28,915 bases of DNA from DASWHX01 sp036397995 (GCA_036397995.1 DASWHX010000203.1:1-28915), one strand, 5' to 3'. Counted from the first letter of the stretch, positions 1-8,794 are shown. Program-made: numbers and translations. Notes: generated by a model from the sequence alone, not told the origin.

Positions 1-1
1 C

Positions 2-2035
2 CAGGAATATGTGGGTCATGATAATAACCGGGATTGGTTTATGAGCAACATGCCTGAGACAAAAGCAGCCACAACCGTATTGTATAATCAATGGTATCCA
101 CAAATTGTGCATAATCACCACCAGTCTTCTCCGGCGTGGGCCCGAATTTTTATCCCTCCTTTCCGCAGCCCGGTTAATGATAAAATACATCCAGGTGTAA
201 CAACCGGTGTAAATATGGTGGGTGCAGCAATGGCAAGCAGGTTTGTTTCCAAGAAAATGCCGGGAGCAATTTCGCAAACCACTTATGAGATGTGGTGGAA
301 TGGCGGTATGCGGACGGTTCCCTACTATCATAATATGATTGGTATCTTAACGGAAACCGCCCACACCACTCCTACTCCGAGATACTATCCTCCGGACTCA
401 ATTCCCAAAATGGTTGGGGGGAAAACTCCTAATGGAACTGAAATTTTTTATCCATATCCCTGGAAAGGTGGTGAATCCCATTTCCGGGATCCGATTAATT
501 ATATGATTGAAGCGTCAATGGCGATACTTGATCTTGCGTCTTCAAGGAAGGAATATTTTCTGAAAGGGATTTATGACATGGGTCGCGATGCAATTGAAGA
601 TGAAGCCGGAGCTTATGCCTATGTTATACCAAAAAATCAGTGGGATGCAGGTGAAGCAAATAATTTGGTAAACATACTTATGCAGGGCGGAATTGAAGCG
701 AGTCAGGCAACTTCAAAATTCACTGCCGGTGGCCAGGAATATGAAGCCGGGAGTTACGTGCTTTATGGAGCCCAGGCATTCAGACCTTATCTTGCAGATT
801 TATTGGAAAAGCAAAATTACCCGGAATTATATCAATATCCAGGCGGGCCGCCAATCTCTCCCTATGATTTGACCGGATGGACTTTGCCTATGCAAATGGG
901 AGTTAAAGTTGATCGAATCGATCAATCATTTTCTGCTAACACTAGAGTCCTCACTCAACAAATTGACGTCACCGCCGGCAAAATTGATGGCTCAGCAACC
1001 TATGGATACGCATTGAGCAACAACGAGAACAGAAGCTATAAAGCTGTTAACCGTCTGATAAATGCCGGTGAGAAAGTTTTAATCAGCGACCAACCATTTT
1101 CTGATGGCAAGAGTAATTTTATTGCAGGCACATTTATTATTGAGAAGGGTAATAATACCGAAAATCTTGTAAAAACATTAACGCGAGAGTTAGGCGTTAC
1201 CATTGCCGGTATCAAAACGAAGCCTTCTGGGAATTTACGGAACCTTGGAAAGGTTAAGGTCGGCGTTTATAAATCATGGCAGGCCAACATGGATGAAGGT
1301 TGGACGCGGTTTGTTTTAGAACAATATGATTTTGATCTGGACACCCTTCATAATGAAGATATTCTCTCGAAAAACTTATCTGCTTATTCCGCTATCATAT
1401 TCCCTGCTCAAAGCCCCAATGGTATAATGAATGGGCATGAACCGGGTTCTATGCCTGAGAAATACGTGGGAGGTATTGGAATTGAAGGACTTCTGGCTAT
1501 TGAGAATTTCACCAAGCAAGGAGGAGTTTTGATAATGTTTGATGATGCTTCCGATCTTGCAATAGAGCAATTTGGACTTCCGGTGGATGATATCACCAGT
1601 AATTTGTCTTCCAGTCAGTTTTTCATTCCGGGATCTATTGTAAGAATTAAGAATGATTTAAATAACCCTCTTGCTTATGGAATGCAGGAGGAAACCGGGG
1701 CTTCTTTTCAAAGAAGTAAAGCATTCAATGTTGTTTCACAGCGGCGATATGCAGAAGGAGGCCGTGAAGAAACAAAACCTGCAGAGAAACCGGATGTAGA
1801 AATTGTAACCCGGTATGCAAGTTCCGAGATACTTATGAGTGGTTGGGGCAATGGAGTGAACAGATTAAAAAATATGGGTGCCGTAATGAATGTTGGTTAT
1901 GGCAATGGGAGAATAATTCTTTTTGGATTCCGACCTCAATTCCGTGCCCAGCCAAGAGGTACTTATAAGTTGATTTTTAACTCAATTTATTTAGGTGCTT
2001 CAAAACAAGCAAATGGCAATAATAAATCAGAATAA
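2..2035 (+). CDS. M14 zinc carboxypeptidase, 3' part (5' end outside window)
   Basis: The reading frame is open from base 2 and enters the window inside the peptidase domain, so the true start and the first two zinc ligands (HxxE) lie upstream. The first residues, GHDNNRDW, match the Asn-Arg substrate-binding segment of M14 peptidases. VHNHHQSS follows and should carry the third zinc-ligand histidine. ILTETAH supplies the likely catalytic glutamate. The last 270 or so residues, beyond the catalytic domain, include stretches such as GKVKVGVYKSWQANMDEGW and AYSAIIFPAQSP that look like a class-I glutamine-amidotransferase-like fold, which is common at the end of these large M14 proteins. It is probably an exported enzyme trimming peptides in the periplasm, but the signal peptide cannot be seen. 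The family call is firm; substrate is unknown. Confidence 0.88.
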   Translation, partial: QEYVGHDNNRDWFMSNMPETKAATTVLYNQWYPQIVHNHHQSSPAWARIFIPPFRSPVNDKIHPGVTTGVNMVGAAMASRFVSKKMPGAISQTTYEMWWNGGMRTVPYYHNMIGILTETAHTTPTPRYYPPDSIPKMVGGKTPNGTEIFYPYPWKGGESHFRDPINYMIEASMAILDLASSRKEYFLKGIYDMGRDAIEDEAGAYAYVIPKNQWDAGEANNLVNILMQGGIEASQATSKFTAGGQEYEAGSYVLYGAQAFRPYLADLLEKQNYPELYQYPGGPPISPYDLTGWTLPMQMGVKVDRIDQSFSANTRVLTQQIDVTAGKIDGSATYGYALSNNENRSYKAVNRLINAGEKVLISDQPFSDGKSNFIAGTFIIEKGNNTENLVKTLTRELGVTIAGIKTKPSGNLRNLGKVKVGVYKSWQANMDEGWTRFVLEQYDFDLDTLHNEDILSKNLSAYSAIIFPAQSPNGIMNGHEPGSMPEKYVGGIGIEGLLAIENFTKQGGVLIMFDDASDLAIEQFGLPVDDITSNLSSSQFFIPGSIVRIKNDLNNPLAYGMQEETGASFQRSKAFNVVSQRRYAEGGREETKPAEKPDVEIVTRYASSEILMSGWGNGVNRLKNMGAVMNVGYGNGRIILFGFRPQFRAQPRGTYKLIFNSIYLGASKQANGNNKSE

Positions 2036-2085
2036 CGTCTAAATATCAACCGGAATTAATGCGTGGCTGAATTGTTACCTATTTT

Positions 2086-2343
2086 TTATGCCGTGAAAGT
2101 AAATTTAAAATAGACCAGAATCAGGCTTAAAGAACAAATAGCCAGGTTTGCAATAATTACAGGCCACAGCCAAAAGGAAAATCCATAAACCAGCCATACT
2201 ATAGTGCTACTGAAAACAATAAGAATCATTGTCATGCTTAAATCCTTTACACTTTTTGTTTTCCAGGCTTTGTAAACCTGTGGTATGAATGTAATACTAC
2301 TAAGTAGCGCTCCGAAATGACCTACTAGTTCAGTCCAATGCAT
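2086..2343 (-). CDS. SemiSWEET-type sugar transporter (PQ-loop/MtN3 family)
   Basis: This 85-residue protein has three predicted membrane helices, the usual size for a bacterial SemiSWEET, which dimerises to form a sugar pore. FIPQVYKAWKTKS near residues 19-31 is the family's proline-glutamine motif in helix 1. W50 in TIVWLVYG and N66 in IIANLA occupy the positions of the substrate-contacting Trp and Asn known for SemiSWEETs. It starts at an ATG at 2343 and stands alone: its 3' end faces the carboxypeptidase gene 50 bases away, and a 115-base gap separates it from the divergent DUF2752 gene. Sugar specificity cannot be read from the sequence. Confidence 0.9.
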   Translation of the reverse strand: MHWTELVGHFGALLSSITFIPQVYKAWKTKSVKDLSMTMILIVFSSTIVWLVYGFSFWLWPVIIANLAICSLSLILVYFKFTFTA

Positions 2344-2458
2344 AATCTTTTAAAGTTTTGGAAGAAAATTGAGCCAAGATAAGGCTAAATCCTAAAATCT
2401 GAATTCAATGCGTAATTTTAATATTGATTTAGATGTGATAAAGGAATAGTTTTATACA

Positions 2459-2758
2459 ATGAGTTTTAAGCCGGGAAGCGGAGTGGTTATAATTGGCATA
2501 TCAATTATCATTTATGCCATTTTGCTTGTCTTGAATGCTTCGGGAATTGAAACCTGGCTTCCGCGATGTTTGCTTACTCATTTTACCGGATTAAATTGTT
2601 TGGGCTGTGGAATGAACAGGGCAATTATTCTGTTTCTGCAAGGAAACTTTGTGGCTGCTCTCGAGATGAACTCACTGATTATTTTTACCATTCCATTGGC
2701 CATTATTTTTGTTTACTATCTGCCTTCATTCCTGTTTAAGAAAAAATATTATGGATAA
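2459..2758 (+). CDS. DUF2752 family small membrane protein
   Basis: This is a 99-residue protein with two hydrophobic helices, at about residues 8-27 and 72-92. Between them lies the DUF2752 signature CLLTHFTGLNCLGCGMNRA, with cysteines 37, 47 and 50, followed by LQGNFVAALEMNSL. The family is of unknown function; the cysteine-rich loop suggests a metal or redox site, which is inference. ATG at 2459 is the only reasonable start, since the next Met lies inside the motif. Its stop codon overlaps the start of the next gene (ATGGATAA, bases 2751-2758), so the two are probably translated as a coupled pair. Confidence 0.85.
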   Translation: MSFKPGSGVVIIGISIIIYAILLVLNASGIETWLPRCLLTHFTGLNCLGCGMNRAIILFLQGNFVAALEMNSLIIFTIPLAIIFVYYLPSFLFKKKYYG

Positions 2759-3539
2759 AAACGTTATTCCCTTTCCGGACAAATATGAATTTGACATGGG
2801 CATATATTTCAGCAGAGGCTGGCAGCTTTTTAAACTTGGTTCGGGAAGTTTTATCGGCTTTTCAATTCTATTCATTGTAATCATAGTAGTAGTATCTGTT
2901 ACTCCCTTGATCAGTGTAGTCAGTGGCCTTTTTCAATATCTTTTAATGGCAGGAGTTTATATATTTTGCCGCAATTTGCTGAAAAAGAAAGATGAATTCT
3001 CACAATTTTTCCGTGGATTTAATTACTTCATTCAGATCCTAATATTCTTCCTTATTATAAGTTTTTTCCTCTTACCACTTTCCTACATCCTCACAAACCA
3101 GATCTTACCACCCGGCTTACTTGAACAATATATGGCAGGCGAAGTCAGACCGGCTGAAGTTCTTGAGGTTATATCATCTGCCATCGAAGCTAATTACAAC
3201 TATGTAATGCTTTTGCTGACATTAATCATTATCATTTCACTGTACCTGCATATCTCCTACTCATTCACACTTCCATTGATTGCAGATTCTGAACTTCAGT
3301 TTTGGGATGCAATGGAAGCCAGCAGAAAGATTATTGCCCAAAAATTTTTTCATTTCCTGGGTATGTATCTACTGCTGGGAGTTATTATTTTTATAAGTAC
3401 GGTAATAACGTGCGGTTTTGGACTAATAGTAAGTTTACCATTTTCCCTTTGCGTTATTTTTTCCGCTTATGATGAGATCGTTTACCCGCCATCTGAGGCA
3501 AAAGATGAGCTTACTAATGATAATGTAACTTTCGCCTGA
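2751..3539 (+). CDS. Multi-pass inner-membrane protein of unknown function
   Basis: I set the start at the ATG at 2751 (MDKNVIPFPDKYEF), which overlaps the previous stop by 8 bases; starting upstream at 2709 would only add a shadow of the preceding gene. The 262-residue product has about five to six hydrophobic helices (roughly residues 30-75, 90-115, 155-180, 200-240). A segment reading FWDAMEASRKIIAQKFFHFLGMY precedes the last helices and resembles the amphipathic repeat of DUF975/DUF4013-like or glycerophosphodiesterase-type membrane domains. The tail is short, polar and acidic. I cannot assign a function. Coupling to the DUF2752 gene suggests a joint membrane role. Confidence 0.75.
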   Translation: MDKNVIPFPDKYEFDMGIYFSRGWQLFKLGSGSFIGFSILFIVIIVVVSVTPLISVVSGLFQYLLMAGVYIFCRNLLKKKDEFSQFFRGFNYFIQILIFFLIISFFLLPLSYILTNQILPPGLLEQYMAGEVRPAEVLEVISSAIEANYNYVMLLLTLIIIISLYLHISYSFTLPLIADSELQFWDAMEASRKIIAQKFFHFLGMYLLLGVIIFISTVITCGFGLIVSLPFSLCVIFSAYDEIVYPPSEAKDELTNDNVTFA

Positions 3540-3544
3540 TCATA

Positions 3545-3574
3545 GAAAAAGCCGCAATGAAAGAACATTGCAGC
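3545..3574 (-). terminator. Intrinsic terminator of the sigma-factor operon
   Basis: Read on the minus strand, GCTGCAATG, loop TTCTTT and CATTGCGGC form a 9-bp stem with one G-U wobble, followed directly by TTTTT. It lies 25 bases past the stop of the last minus-strand gene. On the plus strand the same stem lies 11 bases past the membrane-protein gene but lacks a T-run, so it fits the minus direction better. Confidence 0.75.
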
Positions 3575-3583
3575 TTCACAAAG

Positions 3584-3601
3584 AATTAGAGAACTCTAAT
3601 T
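3584..3601. repeat. Short palindrome over the end of the sigma operon
   Basis: AATTAGAG and CTCTAATT are perfect 8-bp inverted arms around a central AA. They touch the stop codon of the last gene and sit just before the terminator. The 2-base centre is too tight for a normal hairpin, so it may be an accessory 3'-end structure or chance. Confidence 0.35.
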
Positions 3602-3989
3602 AATTTTCTGATTTGGCGGTTTCATCCCTATTTTCATCTACTTTATCTTCTTTTTCTTTAAAAGATCCGCACCGGTAATTATGGAATTTGGCTCGCTCTT
3701 CTTCATTCATGTTATTCCACTTTTCATGCATTCTTGTTCTCCAGTAATGTCGTCTGCCTGGATTGCCAAATCCGGAAATGGCGTATCTTCTGAAAAGCGG
3801 AAAACCGAATCGAGGACCGATCAAAATTCTAAGCAACAGTAACAAGCCAAGCGCCTGTAAAAATGTAATTGTACCCAATCCGAAAAGCTCCGGTATTAAC
3901 CAATTCCATAATGACATCAACACGAAGACTGCAAAAATTGCCAACGAAATCAACACTATAGGAATCAGGAAAAATTTAAATCTTCTCAT
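3600..3989 (-). CDS. Two-helix membrane protein, paralogue of its upstream neighbour
   Basis: This 129-residue protein has a basic N-terminus (MRRFKFF), helix 1 at about 8-33, helix 2 at about 43-57, then a charged soluble tail. The segment LWNWLIPELF, then ITFLQALGLLLLLRIL, matches the neighbouring 110-residue protein almost position for position, as does MNEEERAKF followed by a short RC motif in the tail. The pair therefore arose by duplication. This copy has an extra acidic/lysine-rich C-terminus. It lies last in a minus-strand unit after an ECF sigma factor, 48 bases behind its paralogue. An anti-sigma or sigma-output role is inferred from position only; no zinc-binding anti-sigma motif is visible. 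Confidence 0.75.
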   Translation of the reverse strand: MRRFKFFLIPIVLISLAIFAVFVLMSLWNWLIPELFGLGTITFLQALGLLLLLRILIGPRFGFPLFRRYAISGFGNPGRRHYWRTRMHEKWNNMNEEERAKFHNYRCGSFKEKEDKVDENRDETAKSEN

Positions 3990-4037
3990 TGTCGTAATTA
4001 TTATTTATAAGGAAGACGATGAACTTTCAGAATTACT

Positions 4038-4364
4038 TTAATCGGGTGTCTCTTTTTTCTCACATCGCTCCTTCCATTTTCTTTTCAGCTCCTCGCGTTC
4101 TTCTTCCGACATTTCCATCCATTTATTTCTCCAGGCTCCACGTCTCCGGTAACCTCCGGGACGAAATCCTGTAAAAAGAATCCTGGTAAGAATAAGAAGG
4201 CCCACAGCCTGCCAAAAAGTTATTTCCGGCATGGAAGAAAAAATCTCCGGAATCAAGCCATTCCAAAGAACCATTACCAGGTAGCCAATCGCTACAAAAA
4301 AGATAGTTCCGAAAACCACGAATGCCGTAATTCTCTTAACCCGATTTTTAGTCCTGAACATCAT
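4038..4364 (-). CDS. Two-helix membrane protein downstream of the ECF sigma factor
   Basis: About 108 residues. The ATG at 4364 (MMFRTKNRVKR) is my start. A TTG two codons earlier (4370) is possible and would overlap the sigma gene by 4 bases; ATG leaves 2 bases between the sigma stop and this start, so translation is probably coupled either way. Helix 1 is at about 12-34. The motif LWNGLIPEIF is followed by ITFWQAVGLLILTRIL (helix 2). The tail is charged, with WRNKWMEMSEEEREEL and a cysteine (ERC). It is a clear paralogue of the next gene. The topology suggests both ends are cytoplasmic. It may act on the sigma factor; this is not shown by any motif. Confidence 0.75.
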   Translation of the reverse strand: MMFRTKNRVKRITAFVVFGTIFFVAIGYLVMVLWNGLIPEIFSSMPEITFWQAVGLLILTRILFTGFRPGGYRRRGAWRNKWMEMSEEEREELKRKWKERCEKKETPD

Positions 4365-4366
4365 TT

Positions 4367-4942
4367 TCAATAATTAAAAAATTCTTCATATAATGATTGT
4401 AACCGTATTCGTAAATGTTTTACAGCATACCCTTTTCGGGAAATCACTGTTTTTAATTTCGCACCGGTTTTATCTGCAATTTCTTGTAATGTAAAATCTT
4501 CAAGCTCGTTCATAATGAATACTTCTTTTTGATTCTCTGGTAATTCATCCAATGCATTTAGTAATTCATCCCAAAATAAATTTCTTAACTGTTCATTTTC
4601 AGGAGAGAAACTTTCCGAGATCATTATTTTGGGAAACTGAATTTCACCTTCCTCATTTTCGTAAGCATAATCATCGATGAGTTCAGTCTTCTTCTTCCTG
4701 TATTTATCTGTTATTTTATTCCTGGCCACGGTAAATAACCATGCTCCAACCTGTTCAATCGACTCACTGTACCAAATGTTGCTAAATTGAAACCAGACAT
4801 CCTGAAGAATATCATTCGCGTCCTCATCAGAATTAACTTTCTTACGGATAAAGCTAAAAAGGCGCTTACTGTATTCCTTAACTGCTGCAACCAGGTTTTT
4901 CTGTGCGTCTGTTGACATGGAAATGGCTTGAGTCTCTTCCAT
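4367..4942 (-). CDS. ECF-family RNA polymerase sigma factor
   Basis: A 191-residue sigma-70 family protein of ECF size. Region 2 spans about residues 25-85 and contains DEDANDILQDVWFQF and the core-binding/-10 element GAWLFTVARNKITDKYRKKK. Region 4 spans about 125-182 with LDELPENQKEVFIMNELEDFTLQEIADKTG, a typical helix-turn-helix that would read the -35 element. ATG at 4942 gives the full form; an internal Met at residue 9 is an alternative start. It heads a likely three-gene unit with the two paralogous membrane proteins and lies 78 bases downstream of the FtsX permease gene on the same strand. What it responds to is unknown. Confidence 0.93.
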   Translation of the reverse strand: MEETQAISMSTDAQKNLVAAVKEYSKRLFSFIRKKVNSDEDANDILQDVWFQFSNIWYSESIEQVGAWLFTVARNKITDKYRKKKTELIDDYAYENEEGEIQFPKIMISESFSPENEQLRNLFWDELLNALDELPENQKEVFIMNELEDFTLQEIADKTGAKLKTVISRKGYAVKHLRIRLQSLYEEFFNY

Positions 4943-5020
4943 TATACTAAAGACGACTCAAACCAAAATTTACTCTATCTGATTAAGAAAATCTCAATTC
5001 CAAAATCAAAATAGCTGAAA

Positions 5021-7390
5021 TTATTCATTCCTAAGTATTTCGGCGGGGTTTGACAGGGCGGCTTTACTAATGTGATAGATAACCGTTAATTGAGAAATCA
5101 GGAATAAAACGCCTGCTGTTACTCCAATTATCCAAAAATTAAAATCCATGTGGTATGCAAACTTTTTAAGATAGTTTATCATCAGGAAATAAGCGATGGA
5201 ACTGCCAAAGATCACTGCCAGCACAAACAATTTCATGAAGCCGGAAGATAGTTTAATAATTAGTCCTGACACCGAAGCACCCAGGACTTTCCGAATTCCA
5301 ATTTCACGGGTTTTTCTGTCAATGAGGAAAGAAGTAAGTCCAAACAATCCCAGACAGGAGATGGCAATAGCCATGAGGGAGAACATATTTGCCAGCTTTT
5401 CTGTCAGAGATTCAAGTTTATATTGCCTGTCAAACGAATCATCCATAAAGGAGTACTCAAATGGATAATTCTGCTCAAATTCTTTATAAAGATTTTCTAT
5501 GATTTGTACGCCGGCCAGTGTCTGGCCTTCCTGGAGTTTCAGAAATACCCTTCCCTGGTTCCTGCTATCAAGCATGAATACTATTGGGTCTAGCCGGGAA
5601 TGGATGCTTTTACTGTTGAAGTCGTCAACAACTCCAACAATAGTTCCCGGGGAATCCCAAAGTGAAATCAGGGCTCCCAGCGGATTCTCAAGTTTCATCA
5701 TTTCTGCACTTTTTTTTGTAATGATGAATTGTTTTAGTGAATCATCCTGAGAATATGGAAAATCCCTGTTGAAAGACCTTCCTTCAATCAATTCAATTCC
5801 CATCGTTTCAAGAAAATCCATTCCAGTGATTATTGCCCTGAATTGAATATCATCCAGATCTGTTTTTCCAGGCCAGTTTACTGATGTTGTTGAGTTACTA
5901 ACATCAAGCAGAATCTGGTTTGATGCTCCAAGATTTACAATTTCCGGATTTTCCAAAGCTTTATTTCTGAAAGATTCGAAATTGTTGCTAATGCCAGGTC
6001 TTGACCAAATGATTACCACATTCTCCCGGTCAAATCCTAGGTTAGTATTTCTGATAAAATCAATCTGATTGCTGATCACGGAAGCACTGATTAGAAGGAT
6101 CACGGATAAAGCAAATTGAAAGGTTACTAAAAATTTACGAAGCGTAATTCCACCTACGGCAACTGATGACGATCCCTTTAATATCAATGCCGGCTTGAAA
6201 CCCGAAAGATAAAACGCAGGATAAAGGCCTGATGCCAGCGTCACTACAATCACAATAGCGGCTAATCCGAAAAGCAATAAGCCATCCCCGTAATTTATAA
6301 TTATTGATTTTTCAGTAAGAAAATTAAATCCGGGCAAGAACAGTTCAACTACTACTACCGAAACAACCAATGAAATTAGCGTTATCAGAAAAGATTCTGT
6401 AAGAAACTGAAAAACCAGCTGAGACTTATGAGCGCCATTTACTTTCCTCACTCCTACTTCTTTAGACCTATTGGCAGCCCTGGATGTAGCCAGGTTAACG
6501 AAATTAATGCAAGCGATAAACAGAATAAAAAGAATAACCGCACTAAAAATCCGAACGTATTCTATTCGTCCTCCGGTAACCTTTCCATCAGTGAATTTCG
6601 AATATAAGTATATGTCATTAAATGGTTGAAGGAACAACCACTCATTAACATCTTCGGATAAATGGTTCTGAATCATGGATTCAAACTTTAAATCGGCTGC
6701 TTCGAAGTCGCTTGCATTATTAAGTTTAACAAACGTATAGAAATCATAATTTGTCCAATCTGCTTCGTATCCATAGTCTTTTAAAAAGTCCTCAAAAGGC
6801 ATCGCAAAGTCAAACTGAAGAGTGGAGTTAGATGGAACATTCTTAAAAATTGCGCTTACCGTTGCAACCCGGCCATTGAGTTCAAACGTCTTTCCTAAAG
6901 GATCTGAATTAATAAAATATTTCTTTGCTAACTCTTCTGAGATTGCAATGGTATTTTGTTGTGTTATGGCAACCTGGGCGTCTCCTTCCGTAAAGGGGAA
7001 ATTAAATATTTCAAAAAATTCCTTGTCCGCGTAAATTCCCTTTTCAATGAATGAATTCTCCCCAGACTTCATCAGAATAGAATTTCCCCAGGTGGAAACC
7101 CTTGTGGCGTGTTCAACTTCAGCTACCTCATCTTTTGCTGCCTGATACACTGTTCCCTGTGTGTTAGAAAAAGTAGAAATATTTCCGTTGCTCTGTTGCC
7201 AATTTGCCCTTACCAGGGCAATGCGTTCCATATCATTATGAAAAGTATTTATTGATAATTCGTCTTTGATCCACAGAAATCCATAAAGACTGCTAACAAT
7301 TCCAAGGGTAAGACCAAAAAGATTGATAGTGAAATAGCCTTTGTTACGAATTTGATTTCTAAATGAAACCAGCAGGTAATTTTTTAGCAT
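5021..7390 (-). CDS. FtsX/MacB-type ABC transporter permease without adjacent ATPase
   Basis: The 789-residue protein has the double-module layout of large Bacteroidota permeases. A first helix lies at about 20-41, with a MacB-type periplasmic domain at about 45-270. The first FtsX module is at about 280-400, with EVGVRKVNGAHKSQLVFQFL at 311-330. A second helix plus periplasmic domain follows from about 418 to 660, and the last FtsX module ends with REIGIRKVLGA and NPAEILRNE. Such proteins need a cytoplasmic ABC ATPase, and none is encoded in this window. Likely roles are export or mechanotransmission at the envelope; the substrate is unknown. It is a paralogue of the permease at 23454-25877. 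Start is ATG at 7390. Confidence 0.9.
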   Translation of the reverse strand: MLKNYLLVSFRNQIRNKGYFTINLFGLTLGIVSSLYGFLWIKDELSINTFHNDMERIALVRANWQQSNGNISTFSNTQGTVYQAAKDEVAEVEHATRVSTWGNSILMKSGENSFIEKGIYADKEFFEIFNFPFTEGDAQVAITQQNTIAISEELAKKYFINSDPLGKTFELNGRVATVSAIFKNVPSNSTLQFDFAMPFEDFLKDYGYEADWTNYDFYTFVKLNNASDFEAADLKFESMIQNHLSEDVNEWLFLQPFNDIYLYSKFTDGKVTGGRIEYVRIFSAVILFILFIACINFVNLATSRAANRSKEVGVRKVNGAHKSQLVFQFLTESFLITLISLVVSVVVVELFLPGFNFLTEKSIIINYGDGLLLFGLAAIVIVVTLASGLYPAFYLSGFKPALILKGSSSVAVGGITLRKFLVTFQFALSVILLISASVISNQIDFIRNTNLGFDRENVVIIWSRPGISNNFESFRNKALENPEIVNLGASNQILLDVSNSTTSVNWPGKTDLDDIQFRAIITGMDFLETMGIELIEGRSFNRDFPYSQDDSLKQFIITKKSAEMMKLENPLGALISLWDSPGTIVGVVDDFNSKSIHSRLDPIVFMLDSRNQGRVFLKLQEGQTLAGVQIIENLYKEFEQNYPFEYSFMDDSFDRQYKLESLTEKLANMFSLMAIAISCLGLFGLTSFLIDRKTREIGIRKVLGASVSGLIIKLSSGFMKLFVLAVIFGSSIAYFLMINYLKKFAYHMDFNFWIIGVTAGVLFLISQLTVIYHISKAALSNPAEILRNE

Positions 7391-7415
7391 AAGGTCAAGT
7401 ATTATATCCGGTTAA

Positions 7416-7457
7416 GATGTATTTTCCTTCATATATACATCCATTTATAGCAAATGG
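7416..7457. promoter_or_regulatory. Two inverted repeats in a divergent intergenic region
   Basis: GATGTAT (7416-7422) and ATACATC (7435-7441) form 7-bp inverted arms 12 bases apart. Immediately next to them CCATTT (7441-7446) and AAATGG (7452-7457) form 6-bp arms around ATAGC. Both sit in the 117-base gap between the divergent permease and symporter genes, where operators would be expected. The arms are short and no promoter consensus is clear. Confidence 0.3.
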
Positions 7458-7507
7458 TTGCTAAGAAACCTCTAAAATAACGACATTGGCGTAACCTAAT
7501 TTGTTTA

Positions 7508-8794
7508 ATGTCAATAGTAAAATCAGTCTTTTCATCTCGACTTACCACTGTTTTAACCCTAATTGGAGTAGCTGTTGGGCTGGGCAATGTATGGCGATTC
7601 CCATACATGATGGGAAGTTACGGAGGCAGCGCTTTTTTGGCTATTTACCTGGTATTTACACTCCTTTTGGCCATTCCAGCATTGATGGCCGAGATGCACT
7701 TTGGAAAACGAAGCAGAAATGGCACAGTGGGAGCCTTCAGACATGCATTCGGAAATCCAACGGGTACATGGATTGGTTACTTATTGGTGACCGTCATTAC
7801 CATTTCCGCTTCCTACTATGGAATTATAGTAAGTAGTGTCGTTTTCAGCACAGGGTTTTCTTTAGCGGCTGGGTTCTCCGGCAAAAATATTGACGCATAT
7901 AATTCTCTGCTGGCCAATCCTTCAATCCAATTTGCCGGAACCTTTATTCTTATTCTTGTTTCATTATTGGTAGTCGATAAAGGTCTGAACAAAGGAATCG
8001 AATGGATTAGCCGGAGGATTATACCCTTCTTTCTGATGGCACTAATTTACATAATCATTCATACGTTAACCCTTCCTGGTGCTATTGAGAAGTTAATCCT
8101 TTTCCTCAAGCCAAACTTCAGCGTTATTTCAGCCACGGAAATTTTTGCCGCCCTCGGCCAGGCTTTTTTTTCTGTAGGTCTGGGCGGAACATTTGTCGTA
8201 GTTTATTCAGGATACATGAAGGATAATGAACAGATTCCGGGGGTTGCTTTATATACAGGTTTGGGAGATTTAGGATCATCCATGCTAATCAGTTTGTTCC
8301 TTGTGCCGTCAATTTTGATTTTTAATCTTGATATGGCTTCTGGGCCGGGCCTTATTTTTTCAACATTACCCAGGTTATTTGAAGTTATGCCCGGCGGCAG
8401 ATTCGTTGGTACGCTTTTCCTGCTTTCGATTTCCTTGGTTGCATTTCTTTCTCTTGTTGCAGCCCATGAAGTTGCTATTACCAGCGTAAATCATGAAGTT
8501 AAAAGAATCTCCAGGAGGAAAATCATTTTGGTTTGCGGCCTTATTCAATCCCTTTTAATCATACCTAGTATTTTAAATCCTGATTTGATTGCGATACTTG
8601 ATTTAATTTTTGGTTCCGGGATGCAGGTATTTGGAAGTTTGATGGCGGTAATTGGCATCACCTGGTTTTTAAAATCGAAAGAAGCTTTTGCAACAAAAAC
8701 CGGAGCTGGAATTATTTTCCTCTGGGCAAAATGGGTAATTCCAATAATTCTTACTACAATATTAATCAGTTATATTTATGAGACTATTTCCTAA
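7508..8794 (+). CDS. Sodium-dependent symporter of the NSS/SNF family (LeuT fold)
   Basis: 428 residues with about 11 membrane helices. Helix 1 carries GVAVGLGNVWRFPYMMGSYG (about 20-39), which matches the unwound sodium- and substrate-binding segment of LeuT. It is followed by AFLAIYLVFTLLLAIPALMAEMHFGKRS. The GQAFFSVGLGGTFVVVYSGYM segment corresponds to helix 6. Members import amino acids or related compounds with Na+. At 428 residues it is in the range of short bacterial members lacking a twelfth helix. ATG at 7508 leaves a sensible short N-terminus. A cupin gene follows after 11 bases and is probably co-transcribed. The substrate cannot be read from the sequence. Confidence 0.92.
   Translation: MSIVKSVFSSRLTTVLTLIGVAVGLGNVWRFPYMMGSYGGSAFLAIYLVFTLLLAIPALMAEMHFGKRSRNGTVGAFRHAFGNPTGTWIGYLLVTVITISASYYGIIVSSVVFSTGFSLAAGFSGKNIDAYNSLLANPSIQFAGTFILILVSLLVVDKGLNKGIEWISRRIIPFFLMALIYIIIHTLTLPGAIEKLILFLKPNFSVISATEIFAALGQAFFSVGLGGTFVVVYSGYMKDNEQIPGVALYTGLGDLGSSMLISLFLVPSILIFNLDMASGPGLIFSTLPRLFEVMPGGRFVGTLFLLSISLVAFLSLVAAHEVAITSVNHEVKRISRRKIILVCGLIQSLLIIPSILNPDLIAILDLIFGSGMQVFGSLMAVIGITWFLKSKEAFATKTGAGIIFLWAKWVIPIILTTILISYIYETIS

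Noticed and set aside
1376..1596. Antisense open frames inside the M14 gene
   Set aside because: Shadows of a well-supported coding region.
2424..2454. Possible -33/-7 promoter (TTG, 20-base spacer, TAGTTTTA) before the DUF2752 gene
   Set aside because: The -7 element misses the final G and transcription would begin at the ATG itself, giving a leaderless message; too weak to list.
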